A stretch of DNA of 64,000 bases from Ganoderma boninense (lineage: Eukaryota > Basidiomycota > Agaricomycetes > Polyporales > Polyporaceae): NCBI GenBank assembly GCA_002900995.3, contig CM035312.1, positions 1,736,001 to 1,800,000 on the forward strand. The letters run 5' to 3'. Of the stretch, positions 52,141 to 64,000 are shown in pieces; position 1 is the first letter of the stretch; each line of letters begins with the position of its first letter. Below the pieces are notes generated by a model. That model made no database searches, was not told the origin of the DNA, and worked only from the letters and a program-made list of their open reading frames with translations. A program made the position numbers and the translations under genes.

Positions 52141-53479
52141 TTAGCATTCGTGGACGCCGATGCGGCTGACTGGGAGCCTTTCTCCAGCCGCTTCACCAAC
52201 TGTATCGGCGGAGCGATGGGCAGGGAGGGCAATGGACGGTGCTGCCGGTCGGCTCTTCTCCTTGACGCCGCCGCCCGGCGGGCGAGAGCGCGAAGCCGGG
52301 CCCGCAGCCATTGCCGAGGACGTTGTGGGTGCTTGTCGGGCAGCGGCGTCCAGCGCGGCAGTGGCGGCGATCGGCTTCGGAGGAAGCGACGGGTGTGCGG
52401 GCAAGGACGAAACCGTCGAGGCGGCCGAGGCTGAGGCGGAGCCCCGTGTGCCTGACCCGCTGGCGAGCGCATTGGAGGCGCCTTCTAGCTGGCGCAGCTT
52501 CGCTTCCATGCGCGCGATTTTGGCATCCGTCCTGTCGGTGAGACGTCAGATGGGCCGCTACATGGAGAGCGGCAGACAAGAAGATAGATGGCCGGACGTC
52601 GTGTGCGCACACACTGCGCCTCCGATGGGGAGGGCTGGGGTCTGAAGAGAGGCGGTACTTACGCATCGGAGCGCCCTGTGCCCGCGCTCTTCAACAGGCT
52701 CAACGTAGTTGGTTTCCCCGCATCGCTGATTGCCCTACGGTTCTTCATCCCTGCCCCCGGCAGACCGGAGGCAGAGTCGAGGGGCGCTTGATTCGCATAC
52801 GTGACGACGAGCTTGCGACCGCGAAGCAGCTTGTTGTTGGCGTGTGTGAGCGCCCTGTCTGCATCCTGATGATAGAACAGAAGATAGCGGGTAGTTTAGC
52901 GTGCGTTCACGGTCAACGGTTCACGAAGCCACCGCGGCCCCCGGGTTGGACTGCACATGGTCATGGAGATGTGATGTGTGCCAGACCATGCCGTCGTGTA
53001 TGCGTGCGGTGCCGTGCAGAAAGAAACCCGGGGTGAGCACGCGGACTAGAAATATGAGGCGGGGGACGGACGTACCTCCTTGTTGGAGAACTCTACAAAG
53101 GCATAACCCCTCGGCTTTCCCTTCAGCGGCCCGGACTTGTGAAAGAGGTAGTCGAGTTTGGATATCTTGCCGAACTTCGAAAAGGCTTGTAGGAGCGTGT
53201 ATCTAGGAAAGGAATACTTGATGAGACGGGGCAATAGTGGCAGAGCCATGATGCTTACTCGTCGACAGTTGTATGCAGATTTCCAACGTATAAACGATCT
53301 TTGAGAAGGGGTCGCACCTGCGCAACAGAAGACGAGGACGACGTGGGTGGCACAATGGGTTCAGATGCAGCAGGGTAAGACAAGTGGTCATCCACGGCGG
53401 CCGAGAGAGGAGGTAGACTCGGCGGCGTTCTCTCCGGAGAAGCCACAGCCGGTGAGAGATCTTGAGGTGTCGTAGACAT
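52141..53479 (-). CDS. RBM18-like RNA-recognition-motif protein
   Basis: Four exons on the minus strand (53479-53259, 53202-53076, 52865-52663, 52531-52141) give 313 residues. One RRM spans about 62-145: RLYVGNLHTTVDEYTLLQAF (RNP2 side), then FGKISKLDYLFHKSGPLKGKPRGYAFVEFSNKE (RNP1 side) and KLLRGRKLVVTYA. The LFHKSG-PLKG-PRGY insertion is typical of RBM18, a poorly studied conserved RRM protein. A short helix (DAKIARMEAKLRQLE) and a low-complexity Ala/Ser/Pro tail follow. The C-terminus is less certain: another frame (52065-52200) reads AKGLPNKKGVLSGVRIVKTK before a stop at 52065-52067, so an extra short intron could give a longer basic end. An upstream in-frame extension beyond 53479 lacks good support. 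It probably binds RNA in the nucleus. Confidence 0.82.
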
Positions 53480-56118
53480 GAGGCTTAGAGAACGGTGGAA
53501 GACGTCGATGATGGACGAGCTGCAACTACAGTAACAACACATTCGGTGACGGCGGTGGGCCGTGAGTCCAGCGCGTCTACCGACCATTTTGGGAATTTAG
53601 ACGCCTATCCAAGGTGCGGACTCAGAAGCGCTCGAACGGCCTGCGGTCGATCCGCAACATCCCCATATTGACTTGGCAGGCCTAGACAAAATAGTCGGAT
53701 TAATGACTTTGGCGACAGACGAAGTTTATCGAAATCGCGTACGCGATAATTGGAGACAATTATCCTGCGCGAGTAACGTGAAGGTGACTCACCCATATAT
53801 TCATCCCGACGAGTCATCCTGCAACGACGCTGACTCGGACGTCCAAGACACAGCGTGCACACATTTGCCTCGAGCAAGGTGTAACGGTCTCAGTACCCTG
53901 TTCAAGGCGTACGGCCCCTATTCCCGCTCGGGCCGTTGACGTTCATTATCGCAGGTCACTTCCGAGGCCCCATCGGTGTGTCTCTCGACGCGCGTGCAGT
54001 CCCCTCACGGCATCTGCTCGTTCGAGACTAGCCTTCAGGAAAACATCCATCCAGGTTCAGCCTCCGACGAAACAGTCTATTGTGTGCGAAGATTTTTAGG
54101 GCGCAGCAACAGTCCCCGCCGACTGACGTCGACTTAGGAAGGACGCTCTGGATCCAAAATAATAGAACTCCTCGGTCGCGATGGCAGATACAAGGTGTCA
54201 AAGTACTTCCGGCGATCGCGCAACCCTAAAACGCCAGACGGTGAGATAATTGGGCCAATTGTTACTTCACCTTTGTATCAGAAAAGGTGTGCACAGGGTC
54301 AATTGGAGGACCTTGGAGCCTCGAGGGGACCATGTCCGAGCAATGTACCAATATCGAAGACGCGGACGGACCATGACGAGAGAGATGCCCTGATAATCCT
54401 CGATATATCTAGCGCAAAGGCGCCTCGAGGCGCATATTCCTGACGGCACGCATCAATACTTTGCTCAGCAGCACGTTCCACGGAAAGAGGGCGCAGTGGT
54501 GGACCACGCCAAACCTCCCTGGTCTGGAGGGACGCTAGCGGTTCGTTGTTTTCGAAGTGCTGGCCACAATTGCCATTTGCGGAGTTTGACTCAATTGTGC
54601 CACACAGATGGATGATCTCGCCAAGTTAATTTGCAAGCACTTCTCAACCACCACATGTTTGACAGCACTCCGCTTGGTGCTGGGAATCACCAGGATAGGT
54701 AAGACGATACAATGCGAAGCCGACTGATACTTATCATCGCATAAAGCTCGATGCAGGTTACGAACCCCGACTCCGCTCGCAAGGTATCACATCGGACCTC
54801 CGATGATTCGAAGACGGCGGTCGAAGTCCCAGTCGCCATTCTTTGCTACCTTGGGGTGCTGGGCAGCGGGCAAGGGTGGCGCATCTCTAGCCTTGCTGCT
54901 GCGGGCCTGTTACTCTTGTTCCTTCCGTCAGGCCGCTTCTCTTTGATATCTTATCCTAGTCTATCCGACGCCTCACAGAGCTGCGATTTCTCATTGCACC
55001 TGGCTGCACACGTGCCGAGTGTCGTAACACGCTCCGACGCCTGGGGTCCCCTCGCCATCCGGATCGCGCGCCCCGTCGGCGAGAAGGTCTGTCCAGACGG
55101 CGACCTCGAACGGTTTCGTCCAACGTGTCCCGACCGCCTGGCCCAATGTAGCGACTAACGCTGGCGTCCGACGCGCCTCCTTCCAAATATGAACTTGGAC
55201 ATTTCACCAACGTGGTGCACGTACCTTCGCCCGCGTGCCTTTGTGCCGTCAGGCCCACTCCGACTTCTTCTGAGGTTCGTGTTCTGACCGTGCTCAATGC
55301 GTTGTCAGTCGATCACCGATCCTCGGATCCGTCATCGTCGGGACGACGCCATTGTGGATCCCCCCCTGCGGCCCCCCAAATAAGCACGATGACCTTCTAT
55401 GCACACGCAACCCGTAGTAGCCCGCCGCAGCCACGGGGTCTGTCACCTGCGAGGAAGCTTTACTGTTCGGCAGGTGCCTTTAGACAGGAGCGCCGGGAAT
55501 GTCGACATGGTCGTCCGACGCCAAAGCAGGTCGGAAACACATGGTTATTTCCCGGCGAGTCGCAGAGCGGTCGTCGTGTGGGAGAGCACGCAAGGGGAAC
55601 TTGGACAAAATTGGATGACGGACATCCATCCCTCCCGCGCGGACTCGCTGTGTGGTTCATATGTTGATGCGGTGGTCCCGGGGGACGCATCGTTCACAGC
55701 AAGCGGTACAATCAAGCTCAAAGAAGTCGTCGAAGCCTTTGGGCGCTGTCCGAGACGATCGGCAGAATGGAGCAGAAGCAACAATGCGGAGCTGCTGGAT
55801 AGAACACAGATACAAGTACACAGGTGCAATGTGACAGGAGTTTGTACAGAAGCGGAAGTTTGGGTGACAGATACCCAGGGATACAGGCAGATGGAGACAA
55901 CACGAAAAGAAGACGAGGCGAAGGGTGAGCATAGGATAGAGGCGCAGAGATAGAGTAGAGCACAGAGACGACAAAGCTACAGGACACGTGGTTTTCGCAC
56001 TATTAGCTGAGACGAAGAGTCCTTGGGTGAGCACGAAACAAACGGAAGATAGAAACGACGTTCGAGGACGACGATGCACCCAGCAACCAGCCGACGAACA
56101 GCGAGCGTTGACCAAGCC
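53480..56118. other. Intergenic, no gene supported
   Basis: About 2.6 kb. Several open frames (54751-55158 plus, 55399-55953 plus, 55657-56115 minus) show no motif, no consistent splice structure and overlap on both strands. Possibly an old, decayed insertion. Nothing identifiable. Confidence 0.45.
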
Positions 56119-58216
56119 TCACAGAGATAGAGCGCGAGTCGACCGCCTCTGCGGCTGTGCTGCCGTCTCCGCCTTCTTGGCGGCGGCCCGTGCGCTCGCC
56201 GCCGTCTTCGTCTTCTTGGGGGGCAGCACCCCCTCCGCGCGCAGCTCGTCCTGCCGGTCCTTGCAGTTGTCCGAGCCCTGGTGGCGCAGGACGGCGTCGT
56301 CGCGCGAAAGGTCCTTGAAGCAGAGGGGACACATCTTGGCCGGGCGGTCGAACGGGTACCACTCGCACGAGCACCTCTCGTGCCGCAGCACGTCGCTCTC
56401 GCGCGTGAAGATTCGGTCGCACCACACGCACGTCGGCGGCGGGCCCTCCGGCTTCTTCGGCGCAGCCTTCTTCTTGCTGGTCGCGCGTCCGAACGACGAC
56501 CGCTTTCTCTTCGGTGCCTTCTTCTTCGAGGACGCGACCTTGGGGCTCACCGCCTTGCGGTGCACCGGCGAGGTCTTGACCGACGAGGCCTGCGACGCAG
56601 CCTGAGCGGAGCACGGGCGGCTCCGGGTGCGCTTCGCCGGACGGTACTCGTCGTACTCGTCGTCGTCGTCGCCGAGCTCGGCGAGTTCGAGCTCGTACGG
56701 GTCGGCCTCGTATTCGCTGCCGCTGTCATCCGACTCGAGGATCTCGTGGTGGTCGTGGTCGTGGTCGCCATCGCTCCCACAGCATGCTGCATGTGTGACC
56801 CGCGGAAGGGTCAGTTGTGCAGCATGAGTATGCGTCGCCTTCGGAGCAAGTCTCGCAGACGTTCTTGAGGCAGTCGACGAAGTGCTAGACGTGCTAAAGC
56901 TGCGAGACCGCCCAGAGCGCGCAGGGAGAGGACAACACACGAAAGGGGGCACAGGCGCTCCGAAGGCGAGGGTACGGAGAGGCATCGGAGATCGCGAGGC
57001 ACGGGAGACGGTCTGGGGGCCTGCGCTTGCGCTTGCTGGGGGCGTCGACCAGGGACGGGTTCACAGAGTGCACAAGCGACATATCTTGAAGGGTGTCTTC
57101 CAAGCAGGACTCCGAGATGGTAGGAAGCTGCGGGCTACTCCACGCGGAAAGAGGGGAGGACAACACAGACGGGGCGATGGTGAGGGGCGTAGAGAACACG
57201 CTGCCGGACGAGGCGGAAGGGCTCGAGAAATCGAAAGAGAGGGTCGAGAACGTGGGGCTTGGAGGCGCATGCGGGGTGCCGTCAAGGCAAAGACGAGACA
57301 TGGAGCTCGACACTCCAGTAGATAGGAAGGGCTGACAGGCAGCTCGTCAATGCAAACGCCGTATCAAATGGAAGGAAGGAAGACGTACCGAGCCTCCGAG
57401 CATGAGCGAATCGGTGGAGAGCGAGTCGAAGAGATTCGAGCAGCTGCCCACGTACATGCTGTCTGGTTCGTCGGCGCCGTCCAGGCTCCTCGTGGGCAGG
57501 AGGACGTTGCGTCCGGGCTGGTAGACCGCCAGATGCTCTTCGTATTTGTCGGCGGGGTCGTCGAAGTTGTTTAGGAACTCATCGAACTCGTCGCAAGCTG
57601 CGCCGGAGTCCCCAGCGGTGTGGCCATCCATTTCATTGGGGTCCAGGGCACGCACTACACCCGGACCGTCCAACAAAACGGCAAGCTCCTCAAGAATTTG
57701 GTGGAGAGCGAGAAGCGCGGCGTCCATGTCGTCCGCCCAAACAGCCAACGCAGCGTCTTCCCTCTGGGTCGGAGGTCAGAAGTGTGCGAAGGATAAGATA
57801 ACAAAAACGAACGAGGTGTACTCACAATGAAGGCGGCCTTGTGGTACTGAATGACATTGACCACGTCGGACATGTTCTGGACGATGAAAACGTTGCTGCG
57901 GGTATGAAGGGTCGCAGCTCCCTGCGGGGACGGCCTGCCAGGGGTAGAGAGGTCAGGTGGCTGCAACTTGAGCACGACACGAGATTGCCTACACTGCAGC
58001 GATAATAGACGCGGCTAGAGGCGTCTGCAGCTTGATAACTGATGCCGGTATGAAGGCAGCGAGGTTTGTGGAAAAGAGGTCGCGGGCACCAGAGCTGCGA
58101 ACCTCGTGGAAGGAGTGGGGACCGGCGCGGATGTAGACGGTGTGGTCGCCATCACTGAGATGCGATAGCTGCTTGAAGACAGCGGGAAGATTGTACTTAG
58201 ACAAGTCCATGTCCAT
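56119..58216 (-). CDS. Zinc-finger protein with two C2HC fingers
   Basis: A multi-exon gene from ATG 58216 to TGA 56119-56121. Exon 1 (58216 to about 57991) joins PSPQGAATLHTRSNVFIVQN. The next boundary, at a GTGAGT near 57828, joins REDAALAVWADDMDAALLALHQILEELAVL. A GTACGT near 57385 leads to a Ser/Pro-rich exon starting near 57332. One intron between about 56940 and 56787 is unresolved, because the frame must change there. The C-terminal part has an acidic stretch (ELAELGDDDDEYDEY), basic patches (KKKAPKRKR, TSKKKAAPKK) and two fingers of form C-x2-C-x12-H-x4/5-C (CVWCDRIFTRESDVLRHERCSC and CPLCFKDLSRDDAVLRHQGSDNC), ending RRSTRALSL. This points to a nuclear DNA-binding regulator. The N-terminal 110 residues match no family I know. 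Confidence 0.68.
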
Positions 58217-58223
58217 GTCGAGC

Positions 58224-58234
58224 GGGGGGGGGGG
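58224..58234 (+). repeat. G11 homopolymer in the zinc-finger 5' region
   Basis: Eleven consecutive G (C on the coding strand), starting 8 bp upstream of the zinc-finger gene's first ATG. Prone to slippage. Confidence 0.85.
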
Positions 58235-61200
58235 CAGAAAGCGGTGGATTGAGGGAACGCGAAGAAAAGGACGCGTTTAAATCATCTTCTCTGTGTGTCC
58301 AACGCGCCCATGAGACGCCGGGAGGAAGCCTTGAGGTGAGCACGCTCCCGAGACCGACTTGAGATCTGTCGAGGTCTAGCGGTGCAGGGCATCGGTCCGG
58401 GAAATGGTGCGGAAGATGAGATCGGTTGATCTTGGGTTGATCTTAGGAGGTGGAGGGACGCAGACAAATAGGACAGAGCGCCGCGGAAGCAACAAGGCGT
58501 CCTGGATGAGGGAATGTCGGATGTTGAATTGTGACTCGAGATATGCTAAGCAACGGCGTGCTCACCAGGACAGACCGGTATGGAAGGAGGACGTGTGATG
58601 TGGTCCTCGGATACGGCATACAATGGTGCGGGGCGTGGCATTAGAATAAAGGGTGAGAAAGGTGCCTGGTGCTCTGTGCTCGTATCGGACTTTGCTTTGG
58701 GCATGGTCACGGCGGGGCTGGCTGCCTTGGTCGAGTGTCCCGGGGAGACGGACTGCACCCGTCGCGGCGCATGACCGAAACTGCTGATCAGAGCAAGATC
58801 AGAGAAATGACGAAGGGGCACAGATCAGAAGGAGAGAGGCGAGAGAGAAAGGCGAGGGTGAGGCGGAAGGCGTTCCAGAGCAATCCCCGTTCCAAGTCGG
58901 AGGCGCACGCGAAGGGGCGCGACAAGAAGTCGAACAACGCCCTCCGTCGCCGGCGTCTGCTCTCCGGGGCGTGGGAGACGCGCGGGAGCATCATGTAGCG
59001 CCTAGATCAAGGGTCCTTTTTCACAGATGCTCGTCATCCCCTCCAGATGTTTATCTGCCGATTCCCCCTCAACTCCCCCGACCACACTGACACTCGATGC
59101 GCATGCAACGCCATGCCTGCCCCGAGGCCCAGACACCTCCAATATTACTATCTGTCAATGAGGCTGGCTACACTCAGTTACCGCAATGGACGTGCCTCCT
59201 CGGAAAGTGCATTTCCCTGCAGCCAGCCCGTCATTGTGACGCCCGTGCCATGAATATGCGTCAATGTGGATGGGAAAAAACGTGGCTACCAATCCGCCGA
59301 GGACGGTCTTTGTCGCCTTCAAGGATCGAGTTTCGGACCTTGCTACGACACGATCTCCTTGTTGGTCTTCCCCCCCTATAGGATTTCAGCTCGCCCTGGA
59401 TTGTCACCCTCTGCTTCCGTATCGCGCCTCCCCATATAGAATACAATAATTCTGGTCAATGTCAGACCATGCCAGGTGCAATATCACAACACGGGGAAAA
59501 GCTCGTGATCCTCGCCAACTGGGCCCATTCACACGCGGACCCACAGACACACACAAAACAATAAATTACCTAATCCGGGATGATGTGTCATCCGGGGGGT
59601 CTCCAGCCGGCCGCCGTCCATCGACATGCCGAACGCGTCCCCTGCCTCTACTTCCACATCGCCCCGTCATCTCGTTCATCACTCCTGCCGAGCATAGGTG
59701 TTTTCGTATATTCGCTTGATTCTAGGGAGTGTCATCCGTCATCCTCCATCAACCTGAGGGCGGTGCACGCAGCTCCTCGTGCCTTCAACGTTTGAACACC
59801 GAGCGCCGCGCTCATCCGGCGGACTTGCCCAATTTTCTATCCCATCATTTTCATCGCCTACCTTACATTCCGATAATGACTGTCGGCGTGACCGAAAACT
59901 CCCCCATGCAGTACCTTTTCCAGAACGCCACAGCGGTACCGCCGCGTCTGTGCATATATGCCGGTCAATCGCCTCAGAACGCCCAACTTGGCGAGTGACT
60001 TCCCTGCACATTCCCGATCCTCCCCTTCACCCTGTGCCACTCATCAATCCAACGCGGCTCCGTTATTTCGTCCCCGCCGGAGAGCCCGGTGCTCGGAGGA
60101 CCCACGTGTGGGTGCCCCGTAGTCTTTTGAACAGACTAGAACGAGCTGCACAACGCTGCTTCTAATTGTCTGGATCTGTTGCTATGGGCTTGGTGTTTGT
60201 ACTCCCAGCGGGGGCTTCATATCCCAACCCTTCATCCGAATGATGTTTCAGCCGGCGCTGACAGTCTGTTCACAGGCGTTGAAGGGTGCAATCTCGTCTG
60301 GCCACCCTCCAGAATGCGAGAATCGACTAGGCTGGATAGGATAATCTTTGTATTAAATATCAAATTGGGGCACATGGAAAGCACCACTATTGAGCTCTCT
60401 TTTTCGTTCATTTCGTTCCACCACCGTTCGTCCCTCCAGAGCCCAAGACGATGCACCTTGTCTCTAGCGGAAAATCAGTCCAGGCACCTCCGACAGATTG
60501 TTCAGCGTCTCACCTTGTTGTCTCTTCCAGGGTCAAGTCCTGCGGCACCAATCAGCAGGACGCTCATCTCCATTCGAGACCAAAGCACTGCCCCCCTCGG
60601 GCCCCCAGGCCAACTTGAAGCTGGGCGGCGCACTCTGGTGGATCACCGAGAGCGCACAGCCTATGTGCCTCTCCCCCCAAGCGCAGAAACAGTCTCGTAA
60701 CTCCTGCGCGGATCCCCCCTCCGACAGCGGCACGTTGCTCTCAACCATCTTCGGGCGCAGTGCCCCCATCGGCGCCAATCCCCGCCCAAACCCATCGTCC
60801 GCTCGCATGACCCCACGGCGCTGGGAGCGGCTGGGGGGGCGCGGCTTCGCCTGGAATGGACTCCAGAGATGCCCGCCGCCGCCGTTGCCGATGGAGGGTT
60901 GTGGGCCTGCGAGCGCGCGGACAGTGAGCCGTCGCGCCCCCATCCGTTTGGGATGGAGTGCGTTGATGCTGGGCCGTGTCGCGGCGCCCCGCCCCCCGAA
61001 GAACAATCAGCGGGGGTGTCAACGTGATGCCGACGGCAGGGCAGCGGTCCTTTCGGGTTCGACGGGTCCAATCTTGGAGCAGGGTCGCTCGGGATGGTTT
61101 GGAATGGAGTGTTCTACTTGGAACGCGAGCGACGACGCGCTGTCGCTGCGATTATTTGCCGCTAATATGTGGGAATGCGCCGTTTCACAAGGAGCACTTG

Positions 61201-63543
61201 TGGAGGAATGCTCATCCGCAAACCTGTCTCTAGACTGCGACCAGCCTCTGCCTCTCTATTTGACTATTTTTATTATCCCACACTAACTTCAAGCTCAGTG
61301 TAAGTAGCATGCCGTCACCGATATTAGGTGCTCAATGTCCATGGTGAGAGGCCTCCCACGCTGAGAGAGCTTGCGTGAAGCTGGAGCTCTACTTTTCCCT
61401 TCGTTTGCGAATAGGTTCCTCGGGGCCGTCAGCGAGGACACCTGACTGCCGTGATTCCGACGAGCGCAGTTTCTGCTCCATCGATGTACATGCCATCCGA
61501 TATGTTCAAGGGACATAGGCTCACATCAGTCTGACTCGACCATTCCGGTGTACCTTGTAGTTGTGCCACCCACTAAGCACAAAGAAGACTTGCTGCGAAT
61601 GGCGTTGGCTATGCAGCGGAGCCTCGCCGGCAAACGAACCACAGTGCGAAGGAACTCCGACTCCGAGGATACATCGTAGAGGCTTCTTCAAACCTGTTCA
61701 CGGAACCACCCTGTCCCGACCACTCCGGGAATTCTTGGACTTCTAAACCCTCTGGAACTGTCTTTAGAAGCATCGGCCATATGGCCCGCCGTACCTACAC
61801 AAGGATTGACATCAGCGCCGCTGGCAGCACGTGGTGGTTGTATCCACATACCGTGCGTTTTCCTACCGTTTTCCTATGCGGCTCGTCTTCCCAAGAATCG
61901 TGGTCGAACTCAGCGCATCGGTCACCGCCGAGATCGCGTTGTCTGAACTTGCTGATCATGCAGCGTATTGTTTGCGACCACCAGGGCGCACACACAAGCG
62001 CACCCTTCGTGCATGAAAGCGTATGGCCCACGTCTTTGGAATTCTGTAAGACGGACCGTGAGATACTTGTCCTTGGCCTACCGCGAAAAGAGATGGGGCG
62101 GTACAATAAACGACCCTTTAACCCCAAATGTAAGAATCGTCCCGACACGCGCAGGCTCAAAGGCTGGACACTCAAAGTGAGTTAAAAATCATATTAAGCA
62201 AAGTTCTAGAAGGATATCAGCGGCCGGGGCTCGTATCAGAGAGATTAACGATACGATAAGTAACTATGGGGGCGAACGGTGGCCGTCTGCGCTTGACAGA
62301 CAAATCCCCACGGCTATTGTTCAACGACCTGGCCTCTGAGAGGCCCCGCGAAAGTGAGATTAATGTTGCGCATTGGACATGTGCGGGGGATAGCCAGTGG
62401 AGTGGCGACAGTCAATCAACCAGAACTTTATTTCTCGGAAATGTACGCCCTGCAACGCCTCATGAGACGGGTGTGAACGCCGACAGCCAGCGGCCCAATG
62501 TCGCCCCGCACATCGGCGCACGATGGGGCGGGTCCTCGAGGCAGTAGATGTAATGCGATACGCGGCGAGGCAACCTTTCCCTCCGGTCACTCCGGCGTCA
62601 ACACCAGCAAGCAGGTCGGATTTGGATCAAGAGTTACATCGACGAACCCTGTGCCCCCATCGTAGACTGAGCCGCCGCACATGGTCGCCCCCATCCACCA
62701 ACGGCGGAGGCTGGACCCCTCACGAGTTCGCGCCAGAACAGCAGAGCGATATACATGATAGAGTGCTCGAACATCTCTACCATGTGTATGGCACTGCGAA
62801 CGGCAAAGAAGCTGCGAAAGGACCGAACCTTGCTACGCTCCGAGGACAACGTTTTGAGTGCACCAAAAAGCGTGGGTGTGCCCCTGAGACCTCGAGACAC
62901 GAGTCCGGGAGAAGACTCTCGTTGGCTCCAGCTTTCATGACTTCCAGAGACCAGAAGGCCCTGAAGGTTTGCGGCGCATCCCCATTGCCGTACGTTATCA
63001 TTCCTAACAAGGACGCCACGTTCAGGGTCACGACCAAAACCTTCTAAACGTAACGTTTTGAACACACCTCAAAGAGAAAGGTTTGAATCCAGCTCGGGTA
63101 TGGTTCTTCACAGTCAAACTCGGCAGTTTCGCGTACCAGGTTTACGTGACTGTGGCTCGAGTTTTTACGTGCGTGCCGCCTATTCAGAAGTACAGCATGC
63201 CGTCAATGGACCGTGCCGGTACTGCTCTTGATGTAAAATTCACGACCGAGAGGCAACAGACGGAGTGCACAGGCATCAGGGGAAGCAAGAGCAAGTTGTG
63301 TCGTGGTGGTAGTTGGCGTAGAACTTGAACTCGAACAAGCGAGCCACCGTCGCGTGGCGCTTGGGCTTGAAAGCTTGACGGGGCGCTGGCAGTGGCGCAC
63401 CTTGGGCGCACCGGCTAGTCTCAGCCCCGCCGCCTTCTCTTGCCTCGCTGCACGCGTTCGCGTTAACCTTCGCCCAAACTCTCGTACTCGACTCTCGATT
63501 CCTAGTATGCCCTGGGGCCGTGCATTGCTATCCGGCAATCCGT
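58235..63543. other. Long gene-poor stretch
   Basis: About 5.3 kb in which I support no gene. The first 700 bp should hold the zinc-finger promoter. GC-rich frames at 60498-61286 (plus and minus) and 62523-63065 have no splice logic or motifs. Composition alternates between GC-rich and AT-rich patches, as in decayed transposon DNA. No terminal repeats, reverse transcriptase or transposase motifs were seen. Confidence 0.45.
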
Positions 63544-64000
63544 CTACGCGTCCTTCACGAACGTCGCCACCCAAATATCCATCGTCGCCACCTTCTCATC
63601 CTTCGCCTTCAGCGACTCCACCGCCGCCTGCACAGAATCCCGCGCGGCGATGACCACGGCCTTCTCCCTCTCGTCCTTGACGTGCTCGTCTATCTCCTTT
63701 GCGAAACCCGCCGACAGCACCCACCCAACCTCCCACCGCCCGTCCAGCATCCCCTCCGGGGGTCTCATCACAGTCTCGCTCTCGACCTTCAGCCCCGCGG
63801 CGACGGCGGCATTCTTCAGCAGTGCAGGGGAGAACACCGTGCGGAGGTTGCTTGTGGACTTTGTGCTGTCCTTGCGCACCTCGAGCGCGGCCTGTGCGAA
63901 CGTCGCGAGGACATGCGCCGCTGCGCGCGGGTCCCCCGCGGAGAGCGCGTACTCGGACACGCACACACGGTCGACGCGCTCCAGGAGCGCCGCGAGGATG
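63544..64000 (-). CDS. C-terminal part of a probable SAM-dependent methyltransferase
   Basis: An open frame enters from beyond the window end on the minus strand and stops at 63544-63546. It reads ILAALLERVDRVCVSEYALSA, then HVLATFAQAALEVRK, NLRTVFSPALLKNAAVAAGLKVE, PPEGMLDGRWEVGWVLS and an Ala/Lys-rich helical end. This resembles the C-terminal half of a basidiomycete family of class I methyltransferases, where a SEYAL-type strand is followed by a TSNLRT segment and an EGMLDGRWEV motif. The SAM-binding half lies outside the window, so the assignment rests on remembered family resemblance and should be treated as provisional. Confidence 0.45.
   Translation of the reverse strand, partial: ILAALLERVDRVCVSEYALSAGDPRAAAHVLATFAQAALEVRKDSTKSTSNLRTVFSPALLKNAAVAAGLKVESETVMRPPEGMLDGRWEVGWVLSAGFAKEIDEHVKDEREKAVVIAARDSVQAAVESLKAKDEKVATMDIWVATFVKDA

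Noticed and set aside
60498..61286. Overlapping long frames on both strands
   Set aside because: GC-rich compositional frames with no domain, no codon consistency and no splice signals.

Overview
The window comes from a filamentous basidiomycete, almost certainly an Agaricomycete (mushroom or wood-decay lineage). Genes carry many short GT-AG introns (mostly 45-70 bp), coding regions are GC-rich, there is a Tnp2 (CACTA-type) transposase of the kind common in mushrooms, and there is a two-domain cellobiose dehydrogenase, an enzyme of lignocellulose-degrading fungi. All exon structures here were worked out by hand from open frames, splice signals and family knowledge. None was tested against transcripts or databases.

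Layout. 1-2.4 kb: a Tnp2 transposase relic with a nonsense codon. 3.2-4.2 kb: a doubtful decayed gene on the minus strand. 4.5-5.3 kb: a T5orf172/GIY-YIG-like (DUF1766) protein. 6.2-9.9 kb: an F-box/WD40 protein. 11.0-13.9 kb: two tandem aldo-keto reductases. 14.3-16.1 kb: a disordered 590-residue single-exon ORF. 16.5-20.3 kb: the exosome helicase Mtr4. 21.0-27.9 kb: two tandem secreted GH18 chitinases on the minus strand. 30.6-32.0 kb: the Spg1/Tem1 GTPase (minus). 34.6-37.8 kb: cellobiose dehydrogenase. 39.1-40.9 kb: an FHA-RING ubiquitin ligase of the Dma1/Chfr type. 41.6-42.8 kb: the succinate dehydrogenase iron-sulfur subunit. 44.5-46.6 kb: catalase. 48.3-48.5 kb: a MITE. 49.2-49.9 kb: a decaying coding minisatellite. 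50.7-51.5 kb: ribosomal protein uL14 (L23). 51.9 kb: an intron-containing tRNA-Asp (minus). 52.1-53.5 kb: an RBM18-like RNA-binding protein (minus). 56.1-58.2 kb: a C2HC zinc-finger protein (minus). 63.5-64.0 kb: the 3' end of a probable methyltransferase (minus). About 5 kb before that last gene shows no convincing gene.

How the genes relate. Housekeeping functions (RNA surveillance, respiration, translation, septation signalling) lie beside accessory enzymes for extracellular polymers and redox chemistry (chitinases, cellobiose dehydrogenase, catalase, aldo-keto reductases). Nothing suggests an operon or a biosynthetic cluster. The clearest evolutionary signals are two tandem duplications with preserved exon lengths. 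One added a membrane tail to an aldo-keto reductase. The other shortened a chitinase linker. I found no convincing undescribed system. The best candidates for follow-up are the tail-anchored reductase, the MITE, the decayed minisatellite, the zinc-finger orphan and a probable GC-AG intron in mtr4.
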